Shown here piece after piece: positions 8,735 through 17,796 of a stretch of DNA of 37,232 nucleotides. The notes beneath the pieces are model-generated. The model searched no databases. It had not been told where the DNA came from and saw only the letters and a program-made list of their open reading frames with translations. Made by a program: the position numbers and the translations under genes. The DNA is from Prevotellaceae bacterium (GTDB lineage: Bacteria; Bacteroidota; Bacteroidia; Bacteroidales; Paludibacteraceae). Position 1 is the stretch's first letter. Every line of letters begins with the position of its first letter. The stretch covers positions 1 to 37,232 of the forward strand of contig JAISJU010000035.1 in the NCBI GenBank assembly GCA_031261165.1. The letters are read 5' to 3'.

Positions 8735-9805
8735 ATGAAAAAAGTTAGTTTTACTTTCATTACCGCTCTTGTTATGAGCGTGTTGGGATTGCAAGCGCAA
8801 TCGTGGGCTCCTGGAACTTATGGTTTCTCTCTTACGCCAACTACGGCGAATGTAGGAATAGGTACAACAGCATTGACTAATGCAAAACTCAGCCTTACTC
8901 AAAATGATGCGACCTATACAAGTACATTGTATAATTTGTATGCGACTTCTTCAATAAGCAATGCAAATTCAACAGGTACATTGTATGGTGCATATCTGTC
9001 TGCCTCTAAAACAAATACCAATTCATCAGGCACTGTTTATGGAATCTATTCTTCAAACAGCAATTATAGCACAACAGGCACAGTATATGGTTTGTATTCC
9101 GGAAATTACAATTACAATGCGACAGCGGGAACCGTGTACGGAAATTATACTTATGGTTATAATGCCAATACCAATGGTACGGTATATGGTGTTTATTCTT
9201 CTGTTTCGGGTGCAACTAATACTAAAAAATGGGCAGGATATTTTACTGGTGGCGATATGTATGTTTCTGGAAATGTGGGGATTGGGACTACTACTCCACA
9301 AGCCAAGTTAGATGTAAGGGGAGATGTGTTTATACCTTCCGGCAACTCATATTGGATAGGTTCAATGGGGGATTCAGGGAAAAGACTTCGCATACATCAT
9401 AATGGAACAGACGGATTTATAGACTATGATACTTACTTATATTTTAGAGCAGGAACTTCGTCATCTGTTACATTTACTAACAATGGTAATGTTGGCATAG
9501 GTATAACTACTCCCACCACCAAACTTGACGTAGCCGGCACAATCCGCGCCCACGAAGTAAAAGTCTGCTTAAATCAGGGCTGCGACTATGTGTTTGACAA
9601 AGATTACAAACTAATGACTATCAATGAAGTAGCCGATTATGTAAATACCAACAAACACCTGCCCGATGTACTCCCCGCTGCCGTAATGGAAAGCGAAGGC
9701 ATTAATTTAAGCGAAATGAATGCCCTGCTGTTGCGTAAAGTAGAGGAATTAACGCTTTATGTGATAGAATTGAAAGGCGAAATTGATGAATTAAAAAAGA
9801 AATAA
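8735..9805 (+). CDS. Secreted tail-fibre-like repeat protein
   Basis: The 356-residue protein has a signal peptide (cleavage after LGLQAQ, about residue 22). Residues about 70-160 contain repeats of the pattern GTVYGxYS with Asn/Thr/Ser-rich spacers. Two GNVGIGTTTP-KLDV or closely similar motifs follow (about 182 and 252), a signature of Bacteroidetes proteins resembling phage tail-fibre shafts. The end (HLPDVLPAAVMESEGINLSEMNALLLRKVEELTLYVIELKGEID) is the coiled-coil, S74-like tail seen in this family, without a clear intact peptidase core. No T9SS sorting domain is present. It is probably an exported, trimer-forming surface or extracellular fibre; the function is unknown. Confidence 0.7.
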   Translation: MKKVSFTFITALVMSVLGLQAQSWAPGTYGFSLTPTTANVGIGTTALTNAKLSLTQNDATYTSTLYNLYATSSISNANSTGTLYGAYLSASKTNTNSSGTVYGIYSSNSNYSTTGTVYGLYSGNYNYNATAGTVYGNYTYGYNANTNGTVYGVYSSVSGATNTKKWAGYFTGGDMYVSGNVGIGTTTPQAKLDVRGDVFIPSGNSYWIGSMGDSGKRLRIHHNGTDGFIDYDTYLYFRAGTSSSVTFTNNGNVGIGITTPTTKLDVAGTIRAHEVKVCLNQGCDYVFDKDYKLMTINEVADYVNTNKHLPDVLPAAVMESEGINLSEMNALLLRKVEELTLYVIELKGEIDELKKK

Positions 9806-9806
9806 T

Positions 9807-9840
9807 TACTTTTGTAGTCTAAATTTAAATTTATAGGAGG
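9807..9840 (+). promoter_or_regulatory. Promoter and strong Shine-Dalgarno for the small lipoprotein
   Basis: TACTTTTG at 9807-9814 begins just 2 bp after the stop of the preceding gene. AGGAGG at 9835-9840 sits 8 nt before the ATG. Strong Shine-Dalgarno sequences are unusual in Bacteroidetes and absent from most neighbours here. Confidence 0.55.
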
Positions 9841-9848
9841 ATTATATT

Positions 9849-10298
9849 ATGAAAAAGTTAATCATTGTTTTGGTAACGCTATTTCTTGCTATGGTAGGAA
9901 TAGTTGGGTGTGAAAAAAATAAAGATTCAAACACGCCTACAAATGAATGTGGTAAAATTGATATAAACAAAAACGAATTTATATCAATGAAAGTACAGCC
10001 TGAAAAAGTGTCAGTCAATTCTCAAATCAAATTGATTATAGAAAATCACACAAAAGAGGATATGATATATGACAATGTATTTTCTTTGGAATATTTCAAT
10101 GGAAGTAGTTGGGAAACCATGAAATTAGATATTAATTTTGAGGACATTGGATATATTCTAAAATCAGAGAAAACAGCCGAACAACAAATTTATTTATCGG
10201 CTGAAGACTATGACTATAAAGCAGGGAAGTACAGAATAAATAAAAATATCAGTAATGATAAAAATTATAATTTATGTGCTGAATTTGAATTTGAATAA
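9849..10298 (+). CDS. Small lipoprotein with bacterial Ig-like domain
   Basis: The 149-residue protein begins with a lipoprotein signal whose lipobox ends GIVGC (Cys21). The mature part resembles the bacterial Ig-like (Big_14-type) fold: a strand with MKVQPEKVSVNSQIKLIIENHT, then YDNVFSLEYFNGSSWETM, and a final GKYRINKNIS strand. The family is found in secreted proteins of unknown function. The coding sequence is markedly AT-rich compared with the genes at 1-8 kb and has a canonical AGGAGG ribosome site, both consistent with acquisition from another lineage. The serine-protease gene begins 11 bp downstream, so the two may be co-transcribed. A protein-binding or inhibitor role toward that protease is possible but unsupported. 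Confidence 0.6.
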   Translation: MKKLIIVLVTLFLAMVGIVGCEKNKDSNTPTNECGKIDINKNEFISMKVQPEKVSVNSQIKLIIENHTKEDMIYDNVFSLEYFNGSSWETMKLDINFEDIGYILKSEKTAEQQIYLSAEDYDYKAGKYRINKNISNDKNYNLCAEFEFE

Positions 10299-10309
10299 AA
10301 TGTAATATT

Positions 10310-12244
10310 ATGAAACAAATAAATTTAACATACATATTCTTATGTTTATTTGCATGCACAATAAATGCACAAATAAGTACAGAAGAACTTCCTTACAGTT
10401 GGGAAGAAAATGGTAATGAAATTACAGAACAATCATTACCGGTGGTAATATTGCCTTCTCTTGATATGAATGCTATTAATCAAGAAGACGAGGCAAACAA
10501 TAATTCTGGTTCACCTGTTCGTTTTGGTTTTCCACACACAGTAAATATTAATCTTTCTAATTCAGGCGTTTGGGAAACAACATCAGATGGCGGACGTTTA
10601 TGGAGGTTAGAAATAATTAGTCCCGATGCATTATCTATCAATTTGCTATATAATCAATTTTGGCTACCGAATGGGGCAAAGTTGTTTATTTATTCATCAG
10701 ATAAAAGTCAACATATAGGGGCGTTTACTTCTTTAAACAATAAAGGGAACAAAGAAAATCCGCTCGGTTTTGCAACAGGTCTTTTATTTGCAAATAGTAT
10801 TGTATTAGAATATTATGAGCCTGTGAATGTTAGTAATGAAGGAATTATTTCAATTTCAAAGATTATTAGCGGATATAGGTATATTTACAGTGTTGTTGAA
10901 GGCGAAAATCAATTGAATCACAACTATACAGGCTATTCTTGTCATAATGACATTAATTGTCCGGAAGGTAATAATTGGCAACAAGAAAAAAATGCCGTTG
11001 CTTATATGGTAATGGGAGGGTATATTTGTACAGGTTCACTTCTTAATACTACGGCAAATGATAGTCGTCTGGTATTTCTTTCTGCTAATCACTGCTTTAA
11101 TACATCAGCAAGTACAGACCAATGGATATTCTATTGGAATTATGAAGCCCCAACTTGTGGCGGTACAGCAAATCCGATACAAAATAAATCTACTATTGGT
11201 GCTAATTTGTTGGCAAGAAGAGAAGATTCGGATTTTATGTTATTAAACTTGATTGAAAATCCGGGAATGAATCCTAATATAACAGTTTATTACTTAGGTT
11301 GGAATCGCACAACTACTCCTGCCACAAGTGGAGTTGGCATTCACCATCCAAAGGGAGCGCAGAAAAAAATATCAATCGAAAATAACACAATTATCAATCA
11401 CACAGGGACAATTAGTTGGACTGGTGGTACAGCTTCTCCGGCAAATACTCATTGGCGTGTTGGTTTTGATGATGGTACATTAGAGGGTGGTTCTTCAGGT
11501 TCACCATTTCTAAATCAAAACAAACAGGTTATAGGACAGTTGCACGGTGGTACATCGGGTTGTCCCCCTGAGGTTGTTAAGTATTATGGACGTTTCGATA
11601 AATCTTGGGAAGGCAGTAGTAGCAGTGTTAGATTAAAAGATTGGCTTGACCCTCTCAATACAAACGCAACATCTATCAATGGTAAAGAATACTGTACATC
11701 AATTTTTATTAATAATTATACTTCTTTACTTCAAACCTTAAAATTATTAGGTGCAAATATATTAAACATTAGTGATTGCAATATAGAAATATCGAATACA
11801 ATTGTACCAACTAATTTCACACTATCTACAACTGCACAAGAGAGCATTACACTAAAACCTGGATTTCAAGCCGTATCAGGTTCAAATTTTATGGCAAAAA
11901 TAGTAGGTTCTGCGCAAAATGCGCCCGCATATGCAAGAAATAAAATTGCCACAACAGAAGATTTGGCATTTGTGCAGCAATATTTAGCCGAAAATCCGAC
12001 AGAACAGGAAAAAGCAATCAAAGTTTTCCCCAATCCCACCACCGGCAAAGTATATGTCCTCGCCAACAATGAAAAAGTTACCCGCATAGAAGTAAAAAGC
12101 ATACAGGGCGTAACAGTATTAAGCAGTGAAAACCTGCCGCAAAACGAAATATTGCTTGATATTTCCGCGCAGGCGGCAGGTATGTATCTTATTTTGGTGC
12201 AGACAGAAAACGGAGTGAAAACATTTAAGGTAGTGAAGAATTAA
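10310..12244 (+). CDS. Secreted trypsin-like (lysyl-endopeptidase type) serine protease with T9SS type A tail
   Basis: The 644-residue precursor has a signal peptide (about 1-20, ending INAQ), a prodomain of about 180 residues, then a chymotrypsin-fold protease. The triad is visible as LSANHCF (His261), EDSDFMLL (Asp308) and GGSSGSP (Ser396). The GSSGSP form of the serine motif and the SDF aspartate resemble lysyl endopeptidase (Achromobacter protease I) homologues common in Bacteroidetes. After the catalytic domain comes a STTAQESITLKPGF module, typical of T9SS cargo, and then the type A sorting domain (KVFPNPTTGKVYV, ending VKTFKVVKN). It should be secreted by T9SS and surface-held or released. 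Lys specificity is inference. The gene is AT-rich like the lipoprotein gene before it. Confidence 0.85.
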   Translation: MKQINLTYIFLCLFACTINAQISTEELPYSWEENGNEITEQSLPVVILPSLDMNAINQEDEANNNSGSPVRFGFPHTVNINLSNSGVWETTSDGGRLWRLEIISPDALSINLLYNQFWLPNGAKLFIYSSDKSQHIGAFTSLNNKGNKENPLGFATGLLFANSIVLEYYEPVNVSNEGIISISKIISGYRYIYSVVEGENQLNHNYTGYSCHNDINCPEGNNWQQEKNAVAYMVMGGYICTGSLLNTTANDSRLVFLSANHCFNTSASTDQWIFYWNYEAPTCGGTANPIQNKSTIGANLLARREDSDFMLLNLIENPGMNPNITVYYLGWNRTTTPATSGVGIHHPKGAQKKISIENNTIINHTGTISWTGGTASPANTHWRVGFDDGTLEGGSSGSPFLNQNKQVIGQLHGGTSGCPPEVVKYYGRFDKSWEGSSSSVRLKDWLDPLNTNATSINGKEYCTSIFINNYTSLLQTLKLLGANILNISDCNIEISNTIVPTNFTLSTTAQESITLKPGFQAVSGSNFMAKIVGSAQNAPAYARNKIATTEDLAFVQQYLAENPTEQEKAIKVFPNPTTGKVYVLANNEKVTRIEVKSIQGVTVLSSENLPQNEILLDISAQAAGMYLILVQTENGVKTFKVVKN

Positions 12245-12309
12245 TTTTTTTGTTGGACGAGGCTGTATTATAAAAACACAATATGGTATCAATGTGGAGA
12301 TTATTAGTA

Positions 12310-12327
12310 AAATGAATTCATTTTTTT
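12310..12327 (+). terminator. Probable AT-rich terminator after the protease gene
   Basis: A perfect 14-bp palindrome AAATGAATTCATTT runs into a T-tract ending at 12327. The stem is weak in GC, so efficiency is uncertain. A second hairpin (GGCGAAA/TTTCGCC, about 12336-12354) follows before the next promoter box, TACTTTTG at 12369-12376. Confidence 0.4.
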
Positions 12328-12400
12328 AATTTATGGGCGAAATATTTTTTCGCCTATAAATTTTGTTTTACTTTTGTCCATCAAATAAAATTAATCAAAA

Positions 12401-13504
12401 ATGAGAAACAAACAGTTTTTAATTCTTCAAGCCATAGCCATTATATTGGTTGTAGTGGGGCATCTTGGTGGCATTCAATTTCTATCATTAGATGAAAAGT
12501 TTCCCATTTATTCTTATCACATGGCATTATTTGCTTTTATTTCCGGATATTTTTTCAAAGCGGAAAACGCAAAAAACATTCCGCTTTTTATTTGGAATAA
12601 AACCAAAAGGCTGATTTTTCCATTTTTCGGTTGGAATTTGATATATGGCATTATTTATGTTTTATTGACAAAATTTGGTGTCATTGATTATGCAACAACT
12701 CATAATGCGCCTGCAATAATAACCTTTGATACTTTTTTCGTACAGGCTTGGCAACACAGCGGTCAATATCTGTTTAATGTGGCGACATGGTTTGTTATCG
12801 CATTATTTGTTACACACATTTTTTATGTTCTCATACGTTGTATTTACGATTTGTTGAAACTGAAAAAAGAATGGACATTACAGATTTTTTTTCTGTTTAT
12901 AGGAGTTGTTGCTGTTTATTTAGATAAAATACAGATAGGAATACCGTCAAATATGTTACCTATAATGCGAGCATGTTTCTTTTTGCCTTTTTATCAATTT
13001 GGATATTATTATAAATCGCATTTGGAAAAGAAAGATACTTTGCACAACGGCTGGTATTTTCTTATACTTTTGATAGTGCAAATTGACCTTTTTACACGAT
13101 TTACCGGTAATTTAGGATATTATTTATATGGATTTTCTTTCAATGAAAATGTGTTTTTACCTTTTATTACTTCTTTAGTGGGTATTTTGTTTTGGCTGCG
13201 TGTGTCAAAAAATATTTATAATTTTGTAGGCAGCAATAAGTTAATAGAATACATAGGTAACAATACGTGGAGTATTATGGTACATCATCTCTTTGTTGCT
13301 TTCCTGATAAATTGGTTATTAAGCACTCTTGTTCGGTCTTTCGACCACGCTGCATTTTATTCAACTGTTGTTTGGTATCGTTGCATTTCACTCCCTAATT
13401 GGATATATTGTCTTTTGGCAGTGCTATTGCCTTTGTTGTGGCAATATTATTTTGATAAATGGAAGAAATCAATACAATTATGCGTAAAGAAATTTATAAT
13501 CTAA
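12401..13504 (+). CDS. Acyltransferase 3 family integral membrane protein
   Basis: The 367-residue protein is strongly hydrophobic with about ten membrane-spanning segments. The opening LQAIAIILVVVGHLGG, with the His of the VGH motif near residue 21, the early YSYHMALFAFISGYFF, and the following cytoplasmic WNKTKRLIFPFFGWN match the acyltransferase 3 family (OatA/NolX-type O-acyltransferases). These proteins move acyl groups, often acetyl, onto cell-surface carbohydrates or lipids. No glycosyltransferase or sugar cluster is adjacent, so the acceptor is unknown. The coding sequence is AT-rich. Its promoter is probably TACTTTTG at 12369-12376. Confidence 0.85.
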   Translation: MRNKQFLILQAIAIILVVVGHLGGIQFLSLDEKFPIYSYHMALFAFISGYFFKAENAKNIPLFIWNKTKRLIFPFFGWNLIYGIIYVLLTKFGVIDYATTHNAPAIITFDTFFVQAWQHSGQYLFNVATWFVIALFVTHIFYVLIRCIYDLLKLKKEWTLQIFFLFIGVVAVYLDKIQIGIPSNMLPIMRACFFLPFYQFGYYYKSHLEKKDTLHNGWYFLILLIVQIDLFTRFTGNLGYYLYGFSFNENVFLPFITSLVGILFWLRVSKNIYNFVGSNKLIEYIGNNTWSIMVHHLFVAFLINWLLSTLVRSFDHAAFYSTVVWYRCISLPNWIYCLLAVLLPLLWQYYFDKWKKSIQLCVKKFII

Positions 13505-13526
13505 CGCTGTTTTTGATTATTTTATG

Positions 13527-13534
13527 TATCTTTG
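13527..13534 (+). promoter_or_regulatory. -7 box (TATCTTTG) for the CotH-like gene
   Basis: TATCTTTG lies 23 bp before the ATG at 13558 and just after the stop of the acyltransferase gene. It argues against a start at upstream in-frame ATGs that lie within the preceding gene. Confidence 0.6.
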
Positions 13535-13557
13535 CAAGCCAAAATATCACAATTTTT

Positions 13558-15405
13558 ATGAGAAAATCAATCTTTTTCTTGCTCACATCATTTTTTTGTT
13601 TGTCGATACAAGCACAAACTTCTGATTTAGACTTGTTCAGCCCCAAAGGCGTTGGCATTATCCGCATTACGCTTGATGACGGTAAGGGTTTTTGGGACAT
13701 CAACGGCGACCACAAAATTCTCGCAACATTAGCGATGGAAAACAGCAGCAGTTCTATTTATGAAGACTACCAGTTTTACGATGGCAAAATTGAAATCAAA
13801 CTGCGCGGCAACAGTTCGCAGGGGTTTGACCAGAAGTCGTTTAACTTCAATCTCATCACCGTAAATCCAACAACTCACGACACTTTGGACAATCCGCACA
13901 ATATGCTCGGTATGCCCGAAGACGAGGAATGGGCGTTGGTAGCCGCATATCCCGACAAAAGCCGTATGCGCGTGCCGCTGGCGTATAAACTCGGTGAACT
14001 GATAAACGGCGAATGGACACCTCGTACACGCTATGTGGAAGTGTATATCAACAATGATTATCAGGGACTTTACATTCTTTGCGAAAGGGTAAAACGCTCA
14101 AACAACCGCATTAATGTCAAAAAACTGAATTTCGAGAGCGAGGCTGACCATATCAGCGGAGGGTATATTTTGGAACTGATACCCAACGAAGCAGGGCGTA
14201 TAAATAGAGAAGACTACGTTTTTTACCTCAATCGCGACCACGACCCAAACCCCGATAGAGATGCGAGGCTCGTTTTTACAACCAAATATCCCAAATTCAA
14301 AAATATTTCGCAGGCGCAAATTAATTGGATACAGCAATATCTCAATGAATTTGAAGATGTTTTGCACAACGATGCCCTCTATAAAGACCCCGCGAACGGT
14401 TGGCGGAAATATCTTGACGAAAATTCCGTAATCAATTGGTTGCTTGTCAATGAACTTGCTAAAAATGTTGATGCGCGAATGTATGCAAGCGTGTTTCTCT
14501 ACAAAGACCGCAACGGAAAACTGAAAATGGGACCGCTTTGGGATTTCGACATCGCCTTCGGCAACATCAACTATTGGCAAGAAAGCCTGCAAATCAACAA
14601 TATTTATATGAATACCGGCGTGTGGTTTAATCGTTTTTTTGCAGATGAAAACTTTAGCGCAAAATTCCGCCAACGCTACGAAGAAGTGAAACCTGCGTTT
14701 GACCGCATTCCCGAAATTATCCGTAAAAACGCCGACCAACTTGTTGCATCGGGTGCGATAGACCGCAATTTTCAGAAATGGAATTATTTGGGTAGTTATG
14801 TGTGGCCTAATCAATATCCCTACCCTCAAACTTATGAAGGCGAAATCACAGGTCTTAACGACTGGATAAGGGCGCACAACTCGTGGATGAACGTGAATAT
14901 GCTCACTACGCAACAAGAAGCCTGCGAAAAACTGCAAAGCGAGAAAATCCCCGTGTGGGTGTACAATATCGACAGGCACCGGGCGGAAATAGCCCCCGAT
15001 ACCATCAAAACCGTTCCCGGCTACGACAAATATATTTGGAACGATGGCGCGGAGCAAAATTCTTCTACATATAGCATCACCGGCAGTGGAGAGTATTATG
15101 TGAAAGTAAAAAAAGGCAATTGTTGGAGTACGGTTTCGGACACCATTGTTTTTGGAACTACTCCTCCCGCTACGATACAAAATATTGGAAATGAAAGCCT
15201 GAATATTTATACCGATGACGAAAATAATTTGATTATCAGTGCCAACGGCAAAGAATATCTTGTCGGAATTTTCGATATACTCGGCAAAAAACAAGCGCAA
15301 TTCGCACTGCACGAACAGCATACATTACCACTGTCGAAAGGCATTTATGTGATTATTGCCGAAAGTAAAAGAGAGCGGATTATACGAAAAGTTTTAGCAC
15401 GCTGA
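13558..15405 (+). CDS. CotH-kinase family secreted protein with T9SS-type tail
   Basis: The 615-residue precursor has a signal peptide (about 1-20, ending SIQAQ). The CotH fold is seen from LRGNSSQGFDQKSFNF (about residue 80) through the central YVEVYINNDYQGLYILCERVKRSN block and the diagnostic GPLWDFDIAFGN near residue 325. CotH proteins are protein kinases in Bacillus spore coats; Bacteroidetes homologues are secreted and not characterised. After the kinase-like core comes an Ig-like segment (about 470-540, containing WNDGAEQNSSTYSITGSGEYYV) and a C-terminal T9SS type A-like domain (LGKKQAQFAL, GIYVIIAESKRERIIRKVLAR), lacking the usual NPT motif at its start. The start at 13558 gives the signal peptide directly and follows the promoter box. 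Confidence 0.87.
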   Translation: MRKSIFFLLTSFFCLSIQAQTSDLDLFSPKGVGIIRITLDDGKGFWDINGDHKILATLAMENSSSSIYEDYQFYDGKIEIKLRGNSSQGFDQKSFNFNLITVNPTTHDTLDNPHNMLGMPEDEEWALVAAYPDKSRMRVPLAYKLGELINGEWTPRTRYVEVYINNDYQGLYILCERVKRSNNRINVKKLNFESEADHISGGYILELIPNEAGRINREDYVFYLNRDHDPNPDRDARLVFTTKYPKFKNISQAQINWIQQYLNEFEDVLHNDALYKDPANGWRKYLDENSVINWLLVNELAKNVDARMYASVFLYKDRNGKLKMGPLWDFDIAFGNINYWQESLQINNIYMNTGVWFNRFFADENFSAKFRQRYEEVKPAFDRIPEIIRKNADQLVASGAIDRNFQKWNYLGSYVWPNQYPYPQTYEGEITGLNDWIRAHNSWMNVNMLTTQQEACEKLQSEKIPVWVYNIDRHRAEIAPDTIKTVPGYDKYIWNDGAEQNSSTYSITGSGEYYVKVKKGNCWSTVSDTIVFGTTPPATIQNIGNESLNIYTDDENNLIISANGKEYLVGIFDILGKKQAQFALHEQHTLPLSKGIYVIIAESKRERIIRKVLAR

Positions 15406-15437
15406 TGACGCAGACAAGCGCAGATTTACGCAGATAA
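15402..15437. repeat. GCAGATTTACGCAGA-type dispersed repeat
   Basis: Sequence just after the CotH-like stop contains GACGCAGACAAGCGCAGA and TTTACGCAGATAA, the same word family as the inverted repeat at 32330-32444 and the hairpin at 30060-30102. A small hairpin GCATTCC-TAAT-GGAATGC follows near 15468-15485. The remaining gap to 15610 shows nothing else recognisable. Confidence 0.45.
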
Positions 15438-15610
15438 TTTCTATAATTAATGCGAATCACGGGTTGCATTCCTAATGGAATGCCCGCTTGTGTGGTGCGT
15501 TGATTGGCGTATTCTATACTTAATTCAGTCCATTTATTATAAACTCATTTATTTTGAAAGGCAAAATCACAAAAAAATCAATCAACGCCAATTATATCAT
15601 CAAAAATATT

Positions 15611-15618
15611 TATCTTTG
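15611..15618 (+). promoter_or_regulatory. -7 box (TATCTTTG) for the aminotransferase gene
   Basis: TATCTTTG is 37 bp before the ATG at 15656. The upstream in-frame ATG at 15554 would precede the transcription start and is therefore not used. Confidence 0.6.
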
Positions 15619-15655
15619 CACTCCGAAAAATGAACAAAAAAATCTTCCCAAAAGT

Positions 15656-16849
15656 ATGAATCAATTATCAGACAGACTGAACGCGCTCTCGCCGTCTGAA
15701 ACACTGGCGATGTCGCAAAAAAGCAATGAACTCAAAGCGCAGGGCATTGACGTGATTAACCTGAGTGTGGGCGAGCCGGATTTCAACACGCCCGACCACA
15801 TCAAAGCCGCTGCAAAAAAGGCGGTGGACGACAATTTCTCGTTCTACTCCCCCGTGCCGGGCTATCCAGCACTGCGCAACGCCATCGCGGACAAACTCAA
15901 AAACGAAAACGGACTGGACTACAAACCCGAACAAATCCTTTGCTCCAATGGTGCCAAACAGTCGGTTTGCAATGTCCTTCTGGCAATCATCAACAAAGGC
16001 GACGAGGTGATTGTACCCGCGCCATATTGGGTGAGTTATGTAGAAATGGTGAAACTCGCCGAAGGCACAAATGTGGTCGTTGAGGCGGGTATCGAGCAGG
16101 ATTTCAAAATCACGCCCGCACAATTGGAAGCAGCCATTACGCCGAAAACAAAGGCAATAATCCTTTGCTCGCCCTCCAACCCGAGCGGCAGCGTGTATTC
16201 GCAGGAAGAGTTGAAAGGCTTAGCTGACGTGTTGGCAAAATATCCGCAAGTGGTGGTCATTTCAGACGAAATTTACGAACACATCAACTATCTCGGCAAG
16301 CACCAAAGCATTGCGCAATTCCCCGAAATAAAAGAGCGCACCGTGATTATAAACGGCGTATCGAAAGCCTACGCAATGACCGGTTGGCGCATCGGTTTCA
16401 TCGCCGCGCCGGACTATATTGTGAAGGCGTGCAACAAATTGCAGGGGCAATACACTTCGGGTCCCTGCTCGATTTCGCAAAAAGCGGCTGAGGCAGCCTA
16501 TCGCGGCACACAACAGCCGGTAGCGGATATGCGTGCAGCCTTCCTTCGCCGCCGCGATTTGGCGGTAAAACTGTTGAAAGAAATCGAAGGGCTGAAAGTG
16601 AATGTGCCGGACGGCGCGTTTTACGTCTTCCCCGATGTGTCCTACTATCTGGGCAAATCGTTCAACGGTCGCAAAGTAAACACGGCTGCCGACCTCGCAA
16701 TGTATCTTTTGGAAGAAGGACACGTGGCAACTGTGGGTGGAAATGCTTTCGGCTCACCGACCTGTTTGCGGCTTTCATACGCCACTTCTGACGAACAAAT
16801 CACGGAAGCAGTTAAAAGAATAGCAAATTCGCTAAAAAACTTGAAGTAA
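15656..16849 (+). CDS. aspC: Aspartate aminotransferase-type PLP enzyme (class I/II)
   Basis: The 397-residue protein matches subgroup Ib aspartate aminotransferases in length and motifs. These are VINLSVGEPDFNTP near residue 34, YSPVPGYPALR, SNGAKQ in the cofactor phosphate site, PAPYWVSY, SPSNPSG, the SDEIYE segment that contacts PLP, and SKAYAMTGWRIGF with the Schiff-base lysine at Lys237. The C-terminal LRLSYA arginine binds the substrate carboxylate. It interconverts aspartate/oxaloacetate and glutamate/2-oxoglutarate in the cytoplasm; some members also accept prephenate or aromatic substrates. The gene is monocistronic, with its own promoter and a strong terminator. Confidence 0.92.
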   Translation: MNQLSDRLNALSPSETLAMSQKSNELKAQGIDVINLSVGEPDFNTPDHIKAAAKKAVDDNFSFYSPVPGYPALRNAIADKLKNENGLDYKPEQILCSNGAKQSVCNVLLAIINKGDEVIVPAPYWVSYVEMVKLAEGTNVVVEAGIEQDFKITPAQLEAAITPKTKAIILCSPSNPSGSVYSQEELKGLADVLAKYPQVVVISDEIYEHINYLGKHQSIAQFPEIKERTVIINGVSKAYAMTGWRIGFIAAPDYIVKACNKLQGQYTSGPCSISQKAAEAAYRGTQQPVADMRAAFLRRRDLAVKLLKEIEGLKVNVPDGAFYVFPDVSYYLGKSFNGRKVNTAADLAMYLLEEGHVATVGGNAFGSPTCLRLSYATSDEQITEAVKRIANSLKNLK

Positions 16850-16868
16850 CTTTTCCGCACAAGCAACG

Positions 16869-16895
16869 AAAAACTCCCTGCAATAGGGAGTTTTT
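16869..16895 (+). terminator. Intrinsic terminator of the aminotransferase gene
   Basis: An 11-bp perfect stem (AAAAACTCCCT at 16869-16879, AGGGAGTTTTT at 16885-16895) encloses a 5-nt loop and ends in a T-rich tract. It lies 20 bp after the stop codon. Confidence 0.9.
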
Positions 16896-16994
16896 TGTTT
16901 AATGTATTTTATTCCATATTCTTCACTTAATTTAAAATAGTTAATTTTACAAACTTAAAGCATTTCAAATTAGTAACTTATAGAGGAAAAGTAG

Positions 16995-17002
16995 TATTTT
17001 TG
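16995..17002 (+). promoter_or_regulatory. -7 box (TATTTTTG) for the Crp/Fnr regulator gene
   Basis: TATTTTTG is 20 bp before the ATG at 17023. Confidence 0.5.
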
Positions 17003-17022
17003 TGCTGTAAAACATAAAAACA

Positions 17023-17724
17023 ATGGCAAGAAGAAAGGTAGCCGAGCCAGTCGGTATTGAAAATGTGTCCAAATTATGGGAATATTTGACACCCGAACAA
17101 CGCGCATATTTGAGCAGAAACTATACCATAAGGCATTACAGAAAGAATGAAATCATTTATTCCGAAGGCGAAACGGCACAGAATGTGTTATGTCTTGCCA
17201 ACGGGAAAGTGAAGATTTTACGCGATGGCATTGGCGGACGCTCGCAAATTGTCAGAATTATCAAAGCAGTGGAATATTTCGGTTATCGTGCGGTGCTTGC
17301 CGAAGAGCCGTATGTTACAAGCGCAGTGGCGATGGAAAATTCGACCATTTATGTCGTGTCGGGTGGAGTTTTTGTGTCGTTTCTCAAACAAAATACTGAG
17401 GTGGCGTATTACTTCGTCAAAGCCCTCGCCGTTGATTTGGGCATTGCGGACTCGCGCTCGGCAAACCTCACGCAAAAGCACATTCGGGGGCGTTTGGCGG
17501 AATCGCTGCTCTTCCTCAAAGACACTTACGGCTACGAAAGCGACGATGCCACCATCAGTGTGTATCTCTCGCGCGAAGACCTCGCCAGCCTTTCCAATAT
17601 GACTACTTCCAACGCAATCCGCACGCTTACTGTTTTCGCCAATGAAAAAATCATCACAGTTGATGGTCGAAAAATCAAGATTATTGATGAGGACAGGTTG
17701 AAGAAAATCAATAATTTCGGCTAA
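17023..17724 (+). CDS. Crp/Fnr family transcriptional regulator
   Basis: The 233-residue protein has an N-terminal cyclic-nucleotide-binding-type beta roll (about residues 20-135: YRKNEIIYSEGETAQNVLCLANGKVKI), a long dimer helix, and a C-terminal winged helix-turn-helix (about 160-225: LSREDLASLSNMTTSNAIRTLTVF). No cysteine cluster for an iron-sulfur centre is present at the N-terminus, so a direct Fnr-type oxygen sensor is unlikely, and the exact cAMP-contact residues are not evident. The effector is therefore unknown. It is a single gene with its own -7 box. Complementary ACGATTT-type repeats in the convergent gap (17727-17796) may end both this transcript and the facing one. Confidence 0.88.
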   Translation: MARRKVAEPVGIENVSKLWEYLTPEQRAYLSRNYTIRHYRKNEIIYSEGETAQNVLCLANGKVKILRDGIGGRSQIVRIIKAVEYFGYRAVLAEEPYVTSAVAMENSTIYVVSGGVFVSFLKQNTEVAYYFVKALAVDLGIADSRSANLTQKHIRGRLAESLLFLKDTYGYESDDATISVYLSREDLASLSNMTTSNAIRTLTVFANEKIITVDGRKIKIIDEDRLKKINNFG

Positions 17725-17796
17725 ATAAATTTACGATTTTAAATTTACGATTGCCGAAAAATCTAAAATCGTCAATCAATAAATCGTCAATTCCGT

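Noticed and set aside
14098-15321. Long minus-strand open frame opposite the CotH-like gene
   Set aside because: The plus strand has a signal peptide, CotH motifs and a promoter; the opposite frame has no recognisable protein features.
15554-15655. N-terminal extension of the aminotransferase
   Set aside because: It lies upstream of the TATCTTTG promoter box and is not part of the family fold.
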